A stretch of DNA of 64,000 bases from Steinernema hermaphroditum (Eukaryota > Nematoda > Chromadorea > Rhabditida > Steinernematidae): positions 14,322,001-14,386,000 of the forward strand of contig CM059622.1 of NCBI GenBank assembly GCA_030435675.1, in the 5' to 3' direction. A program made the translations under genes and the position numbers. Under the pieces are notes generated by a model that did no database searches, was not told the origin of the DNA, and saw only the letters and a list, made by a program, of their open reading frames with translations. Shown one piece after another: positions 58,467-64,000 of this stretch. How positions within the stretch are numbered: position 1 is the stretch's first letter; every line of letters begins with the position of its first letter.

Positions 58467-61400
58467 ATGATTGCCGTCACCCGTGCCTTTGGGCTGCTAC
58501 TCGCCATATGCCTGATTGGTCAAGAAGTCCGTGGATTGGAAGACAAGTGCTCGTTCAACTCGGAGAATTACTCACTCCGATGGCGCTATGAGAAGTCTAC
58601 AAATAATGTTATCTTCTTCTTGAAGACATCCGGTAATGGTGACAACTTCTGGAGTGGCATCGGGTTTGGCGACCGGAAACAGGTACGGTAGATCTGTCTG
58701 GACTGATCAGGTACAGTCTGTCTGTGCAGTCTAAATTGCTTGCCGTAGACTGTAGACCTCCTGTCTACAGGTTCCAACTAGTGTAGACTGGAGCACATTG
58801 GTGCAGACGGAGAATTATGGTCTGGACTCTGGACAAAACACGCGACATTAGTCTCTAGACTCTCGAGACTATACATAGGCTGTCCAGACGTAGTATTTTC
58901 TGTAACCTTTTCCCTCATGAGGGGATATTGCGCAATTAGAAGGTCTCTTGCCTCTAGGTGGAACCAGACAAGACGCGTTGGAGTCTCATAATTGCGCAAA
59001 CAGGTTGTAGGGGTGCGCGTTGCACAATACCGGTCACAGAATTTGAATTGAATTCACCTCTTTCAGAACGTCAGCTCCGACTTCATCTCGGTTTTCGTGA
59101 AGAATGGACAGTTTGGCCTTGCCGACATGCACCTCGGAAAGACGGATCAACTCTTCGCCGATACATTCACCAATGTTCAAGTCATTTCGTTCGATGTCGA
59201 GAAGGGCAAGCTGATGGCGCAGTTCTCACGCTCGTTGACAGCGATGGATGAAGACGATGTTGATCTTAAGGGGTGTACGGTAGGTCTTTTTAAGTGTTTT
59301 CCGTGTGACTGTGAAGCACCCATCGAGTTTTGAAGATGTTGCGAAAGATTATAATTGGAACGATCTTGATTCTAAAGATAGAATTCTTGTTCTGGATTCT
59401 TTAATTGCCGCGACTATTCCAGAAATTCTTCTTCCCCGTCAAGCCGATTTCCACCAAGGATTCGGATATGAAAGAACTCAAAGAGTCCGACCTGCAGAGC
59501 AAGGTCATCTGTGACATCGACAAGGAATGCGAAATTGACGATTCGGCAGTTCCTTCTGGAGATTCGGGTAATTTATAGTTAATAGGAAGGTCTATATATT
59601 GGTTTCAGATAAAAAAGTTGAATTTGCCGAGTCGGTCGACGTAAGCGGAACCGGCGATCCTTGCTCTTTCAAGGGCGAAACATATAACGTTTCGTGGAAA
59701 TACGACAAGAAGCTGGACACGGTCAATTTCAGCATGCAAGTGCCGATGAAGGGAGGAAAGTGGTGGTCAGCTGTGGGAATCGGTGACACTATGCAGGTGA
59801 GTACTTAGGGTTAAGGGTTAATTTCGACGTTTTCGACGCATAGTAGATTTTATGATTTAACCGTTACAGTAAGATCGCACGATTCGTGATGTTTTTTTTT
59901 GGATGACCGTATAAATTCCCCTAAGAACGTAATCTTTTGAGCCGATCCCGCCGACAGTTCACGGGTCACTTTTTTATTCGCTGTCGGGTATCTTATAGTC
60001 TTTTGATTGCGCAATCGGCGTTTACTTTGTCGACCGCATCCGACACACTTTTTATCCGGTTGCGTCGGCGTTTCTAGATCACTTCGTTCCACTGACCACT
60101 CGTTTTCGTTTGTCTTCTGCAACCGTTGTTTATGATATGCGCAGCTTCAAAGGGTACCGTCACAGAAAAAAGAATGCGGAATCATATCTGGGTTACGACA
60201 CCGAACAACTGTCACATCGAATTAATCGTTTTCGCTTTCAGGATATGGATATCTTCGCCCTCTTCTTGGATAACGGACTTCTCAAGTCGCACGGCGATTT
60301 CTTCTCCAGTGGTTATACTGTCCCGTCGAAGGACGATAGCCAGGACTGGGAAGTGGATGAGAAAGAGGCGAAGGTCGTCGACGGCACCGTTCATTTGAAG
60401 TTCTCACGAAAACTGGAAACGGAAGACAAGAAGAACGACCGCTCTCTCGACGGATGTGTACTTTTCCAGTTTGCCGCGAATCTCGGCAAGTACGGTAGCA
60501 AGTTCTCGATCAGGAAGCACGAGGATTGGCCCGATCTCTACAAGGCGTGTGGACTGAAGCAAAACTGTGCTGCCAGGAGCAGGAGAAACCGTCCGCGATT
60601 CGCTCAGCAGAGAGATGAAGCGATTCAGAGCGTGGAAACTAGTGGAGAAGAGCCGGAAGAGCGCTTCACCACTACGGAAACGAGTCCCGCTGAGATGGTC
60701 GATGCTCAGAAGGTCGAAGCTCCACTTGAAGCCGTTAACCCCCAGAAGATCGCCTTGCCCCAAACGGAGCAAAAGACTCCCGACACTCCTGCTGAGACAG
60801 CTTCTCCTGAAAAAGCTCCAGTGGAAGAGGACGGAGTGAAGGCTGCCGCAGCTCCCGCTGAAGGTGTTGCTCCGCAGCAGGTGCCTTTAGAAGAAAAGCC
60901 CGCGGAGCAGAACGTAGGTGCTCCGCCACAGAACGCTACCGTGGAAGAAGCCGGAGCCAAGTCTGAAGAACAAGGCGAAACCGTTCCTCCTCAGAAGATC
61001 GTCGTCCAACAGGTGGAGGACGCGGCTCCCCAAACTCCTGCAGAAGCTGTTGTCCCGCAGAACAGCTCCTTGGAGGCGGATTTGCTTTCAAGTACTGTTG
61101 CGACACCGGTACAGCCGATAACTGCTGCCGCATCGGCAGAAGCCTCATCCGAACCTCCGGCATCTCCCGAAGCATCAGTGCAAGCATCGACGGAAGCTCC
61201 TCAAGTGCCGGCCGAAGCTTCGACTGAAGCCCCAGCAGCCCCTCAAGTGCCTGCTGAAGTTGCCACAGACGCCTCGGCTGTTCCATCCGCAGAAGAAGCA
61301 GCTACCAACTCATCTTCGGCCGAAACAACCACGGAAGCTCCCACTACCTCAACTACGACGGAAATTCCCACCACTGAGCAAGTAGCCGAGACTTCTACCA

Positions 61401-62377
61401 CCACAGCAGAACCGAGCACGACGTCGGAAGCTGCAGCATCTCCAGAAACCGCTGTTTCAGTCGCCGGAAACGCCGTTGCCGAGGAGGAAACAGAGGCTCC
61501 CGCCACCACCACCTCAGCAGCTACCACCACTAAAGCACCCGCCACTTCAGATGAAGGTTCGTGTTGACATTTAGTGCTAGAAATGGAAGATATTTGTAGA
61601 ATGCGAAGAAGGCCACGAAGATCTGCCTGTTTGTAAGAACTACATAGATGAGTACTTCGGCGAAGTGAAGGAGTGGGCCCAGAAGCACAACGAGACTGTC
61701 CAAGCGCAAGCGTGGAAGGTGAGGGTACGAGCACTTTGCACTTTTTGTAACAATGGTCGCATTGCACTGCACTTTGGGGGCTTGAGGGCACGTTTTCGTG
61801 GAATTAAGATGTGGACACAGCTCACAAGACGAGCGAAAAAAATTGAACATTCATGATTTGGCTCATATTTACACGTATATCAACGAGTGTTTGCACCTCA
61901 TTTGACTCATTCCTACATCGTTCAGCCCCTCATTTCTGGCGTCGGCTATTTGACTTCCTTCCATCACTTTTTTTGCCGTCAACAAGGAAGTTTAATTGAT
62001 TGGTCTTTTCATTCTGTGGCGCCGAACATTGGTGCCTCAACAGTTCGGATTTCTAGGATTTGAATCTGGCCTCTGGTCCCTCTTCTGTGAAAGTTCCCGG
62101 TTCCCGAGAATGAATTTAATGCGCGGAACTGATCAACGATTACAGCTGTGTCCACTGAAGTCAATAATGGGCGTGACGGTCACACGGGGATCGTTTGTTT
62201 ATCACAACATTTTCGCACTCACTGCGCACCGATTCGCGCCACCCTAAATACAATCGATTTCAGGCTTGCTCGCTCCTCCAAAAAGTGGCGCATGTCCCAT
62301 CGCTGTGCTGCACATCCTTCCTCGCCGCCTGCCGAAATCACTTGCCGCCGCCACAGCCACACTCCGGTCTTATTTAA
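58467..62377 (+). CDS. Secreted double-DOMON protein with mucin-like region
   Basis: Seven exons, 58467-58682, 59067-59279, 59423-59567, 59609-59796, 60242-61556, 61600-61718 and 62264-62377, all in phase; 769 residues. Signal peptide (AFGLLLAICLIGQEVRG), then two DOMON-type beta-sandwich domains at about residues 25-170 and 200-350. Each opens with a CSF motif, carries WSGIGFGD or WSAVGIGD, and closes with Cys (DLKGCT, SLDGCV). DOMON domains bind haem or sugar. About 290 residues rich in Ala, Pro, Glu and Thr follow (repeats such as APQTPAEAVVPQ), likely O-glycosylated, then a Cys-rich tail (CEEGHEDLPVCKNY, WKACSLL, LCCTSFLAAC), possibly a small disulfide domain. No membrane anchor seen. The last exon could be read differently, but this splice keeps the cysteines. 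Function unknown; extracellular. Confidence 0.85.
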
Positions 62378-62436
62378 TCTTTCGTCCATGAACGAAAGAA
62401 ACATTTATGGTTTCGCGTATTTACTGTTGAGTATAT

Positions 62437-62442
62437 AATAAA
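62437..62442 (+). other. Polyadenylation signal of the DOMON gene
   Basis: AATAAA 60 nt after the stop at 62377, and about 150 nt before the next gene. Confidence 0.6.
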
Positions 62443-62571
62443 GACTGCTTTCGTCTTTCGCCGATGTTTGATCCGTATGGCCTCGTGTTCCTTAACCACG
62501 TTCTCATACTTACAACTTCGTTGTCCCTGGCAACACATTGCCTTATCCCCTAGCTGTACAGCCGCGCATTT

Positions 62572-62574
62572 CAG
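62572..62574 (+). promoter_or_regulatory. Possible trans-splice acceptor, UPF0057 gene
   Basis: CGCGCATTTCAG ends at 62574, 14 nt before the ATG. It lies only about 130 nt after the upstream gene's poly(A) signal, the spacing of nematode operons. Confidence 0.45.
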
Positions 62575-62588
62575 AAGTTCGTTCCAAA

Positions 62589-62910
62589 ATGAGTCAACCA
62601 AGCAGCGACGCAGACAAAATCGTCGAAGTGCTCTTCATCATCTTTCTGCCGGTATGTTTATGTCTGTGTCTACAACGACCGTCCCTTGTCTGTCTAGCCC
62701 CTCGCCGTCTGGTACCACAAACGGGCGTGCACTTGCCACGTCTGCTTGAACATCTTCCTCCTTTTCTGCTTCGCCCTTCCCAGCGTTATCCACGCCGTTT
62801 GGTACTGTTTCATCCGCGACGGTCCTCAACAGCAACAGCACGAGCCCGAGCAGAACGTCAGCGTTCCCGTGCAGAACGAGCCTCCCCCGGCCTACAATCC
62901 CAAGCATTAA
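62589..62910 (+). CDS. PMP3/UPF0057 small membrane protein
   Basis: Two exons, 62589-62651 and 62698-62910, phase 0 over a 46-nt intron; 91 residues. Two hydrophobic helices: VEVLFIIFLPPLAVWYH, then LNIFLLFCFALPSVIHAVWY, connected by a Cys-rich turn (RACTCHVC). This is the two-helix proteolipid family of yeast PMP3, whose members affect plasma-membrane potential and stress tolerance. The C-terminal tail is Gln-rich and ends in PPPAYNPKH, a PPxY motif that can bind WW domains of Nedd4-type ubiquitin ligases, as in other animal members. Close spacing to the DOMON gene suggests a shared transcript. Confidence 0.88.
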
Positions 62911-63560
62911 ATCCCTTCGTAATAATTTGAGACGTTTCGATCTCAATGTGTCCATGACAGTTTGATGTTATTTTGAAGCAATTATGTAAAGTGCACGTCA
63001 CTTTAAGACTGTTTATTCGCCCCGGTTCTCGTGTGGATTTGATGTTCCTTCCACATTGTTTCTTCTACATTTTAGAAGTGTTCCAAGCAGCCTGCATCGC
63101 TAATCATGTGATTTTGTTCATTTTTATCCCGCTTTCCATGAGTTTTTGCGGCTTAATTCTTGAAAAATTGATGATGTATGTAGAAAAGTCGAATTTTAAC
63201 TCGCTGATGTGAAATAATATCAGTTGTTTGTGCTTGTTCAGGTTCTTTCAGGTGGCGAAACTCCTTGCCCATGGCTACTGATAAAAGATAAGATAAACAA
63301 CGAGTTCTTGAGTTGTTATATTCGCCGTTCTTTGTTGCGATCTTTGATGTCATGTTTAATCGTGTGCTTTCGACCGATCCTCACAGTGCTATAGACTGAA
63401 ATGAATAGCGGACGACGTTGCAAACGCCTAAAGACTGGATACGTTCATCCCGCCATTTGTTGCGGACGGCGAATATCGATCGACCGCCACGGTTGAACAC
63501 AATGATCGCGTGTGCTTTTATATTTGGCTTCTTAGTCGTTACATTTCTACCTCACTTCTC
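62911..63560. other. Intergenic, nothing recognised
   Basis: AT-rich spacer of about 650 nt before the LOTUS gene; no gene seen. Confidence 0.45.
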
Positions 63561-63568
63561 TGTTTCAG
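63561..63568 (+). promoter_or_regulatory. Probable splice or spliced-leader acceptor, LOTUS gene
   Basis: TTCTCTGTTTCAG ends at 63568, 10 nt before the first of two ATGs. Confidence 0.5.
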
Positions 63569-63578
63569 GCCAACATTC

Positions 63579-63997
63579 ATGATGGTCACGGTTTCTGAAA
63601 GAAAGGAGGAACTGAGGAAAGGCGTTCTTTCATCGCTGGTATGCATCAAAGAGCCGCGCGTCACCGTTTCCGAACTTCAAAAAACTTATCAGTAAGTCCT
63701 TTGTCATTTTCTTATGCATTCATTCTTGCCATCTTCTTCAGGGAAGACTTCCCCGAAGAGCCACTGTCGAGAAGACTAGCTGACGCCGGTTGCGATTCTT
63801 TTGAGAGCTTCCTTCGCGCTCTTCCCGAAATCGTGTTTACAGAAGCGAATGGAGTGAAATATGTCGCCATTGCTAAGAACAATAATTTGGGAGCTGACCA
63901 TATTCGGAAGCAGGTGCTCCAAACAAAGACCGATACTCGAGATGAGAAGAAGACGGGTCGTTACGGTGGGCTGCCAGTAATTTTCTTTTTTGAGTAA
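63579..63997 (+). CDS. LOTUS/OST-HTH domain protein (partial at window edge)
   Basis: Exon 1 63579-63691, a 50-nt intron, exon 2 from 63742. About 100 residues form one LOTUS winged-helix domain: RKGVLSSL helix, VTVSELQKTYQEDF, PLSRRLADAGCDSFESFLRA, LPEIVF, then GVKYVAIAKNN and a C-terminal helix (ADHIRKQVLQTKT). The central 'SFExFLRxLPEIV' block is diagnostic. LOTUS domains occur in Oskar, TDRD5/7 and nematode germ-granule proteins, where they bind the Vasa helicase or RNA. The frame reaches a stop at 63995-63997, but a donor such as CGG|GTCGTT or ACG|GTGGGC may end the exon earlier; the gene most likely continues beyond the window. Confidence 0.8.
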
Positions 63998-64000
63998 TTT

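Noticed and set aside
60110..60241. Upstream extension of the large DOMON exon from an alternative start
   Set aside because: It runs through a good TTTCGCTTTCAG acceptor into clearly intronic sequence; phase from the previous exon fits the acceptor at 60241.
61066..61320. CRISPR-like or tandem DNA repeat in the Ala/Pro-rich DOMON exon
   Set aside because: It is an amino-acid-level repeat of a mucin-like linker in a eukaryotic gene.

Overview
The window is nuclear DNA of a nematode. The evidence is 40-47 nt introns with TTTCAG-type acceptors, trans-splice-like acceptors 6-14 nt before start codons, a precursor for FLP-22-type neuropeptides, a nematode-style Ly6 protein and a pair of genes from an F-box-like family of the kind expanded in nematodes. 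I place it no closer than rhabditid or diplogastrid; no sequence search was possible. Most gene models are spliced by hand from reading frame, phase and splice signals.

Layout. 1-3218: no gene, degenerate tandem duplications and one perfect hairpin. 3219-15365 (+): a very large secreted-type protein of at least nine von Willebrand A domains joined by Thr-rich and Glu/Lys-rich linkers, 18 exons recovered, first exon missing; a minus-strand gene (7383-8135) sits inside one intron. 15366-17600: a mobile-element copy and a tRNA-derived repeat. 17766-18276 (-): small GPI-type Ly6 protein. 19414-22311: an intact F-box-like gene (+) facing a frameshifted relative (-). 22834-24922 (-): membrane-anchored epoxide hydrolase. 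26533-26990: three tRNA-Gly genes. 32138-32484 (-): flp-22. 34117-34188 (-): tRNA-Trp. About 34.2-52.4 kb is gene-poor and holds dispersed repeats, a short TIR element and SINE-like copies. 52446-55477 (-): an unknown small gene and an ABHD4/5-like pseudo-hydrolase. 56704-62910 (+): a compact run of NEDD8 protease (ulp-3/SENP8 type), a double-DOMON mucin-like secreted protein and a PMP3/UPF0057 membrane protein. The window ends in a LOTUS-domain gene.

The genes do not form one pathway. Themes are extracellular adhesion or matrix (vWA protein, DOMON protein, Ly6 protein), lipid-related alpha/beta hydrolases (epoxide hydrolase, ABHD5-like) and isolated regulatory genes. The most notable points are the giant vWA protein with two metal-site-dead domains, the ABHD5-like gene with a glutamine in the nucleophile elbow, a frame break exactly at the histidine motif and a 40-nt GC-AG intron, a tRNA-derived SINE-like family, and near-identical 1.2-kb element copies in inverted orientation 23 kb apart.
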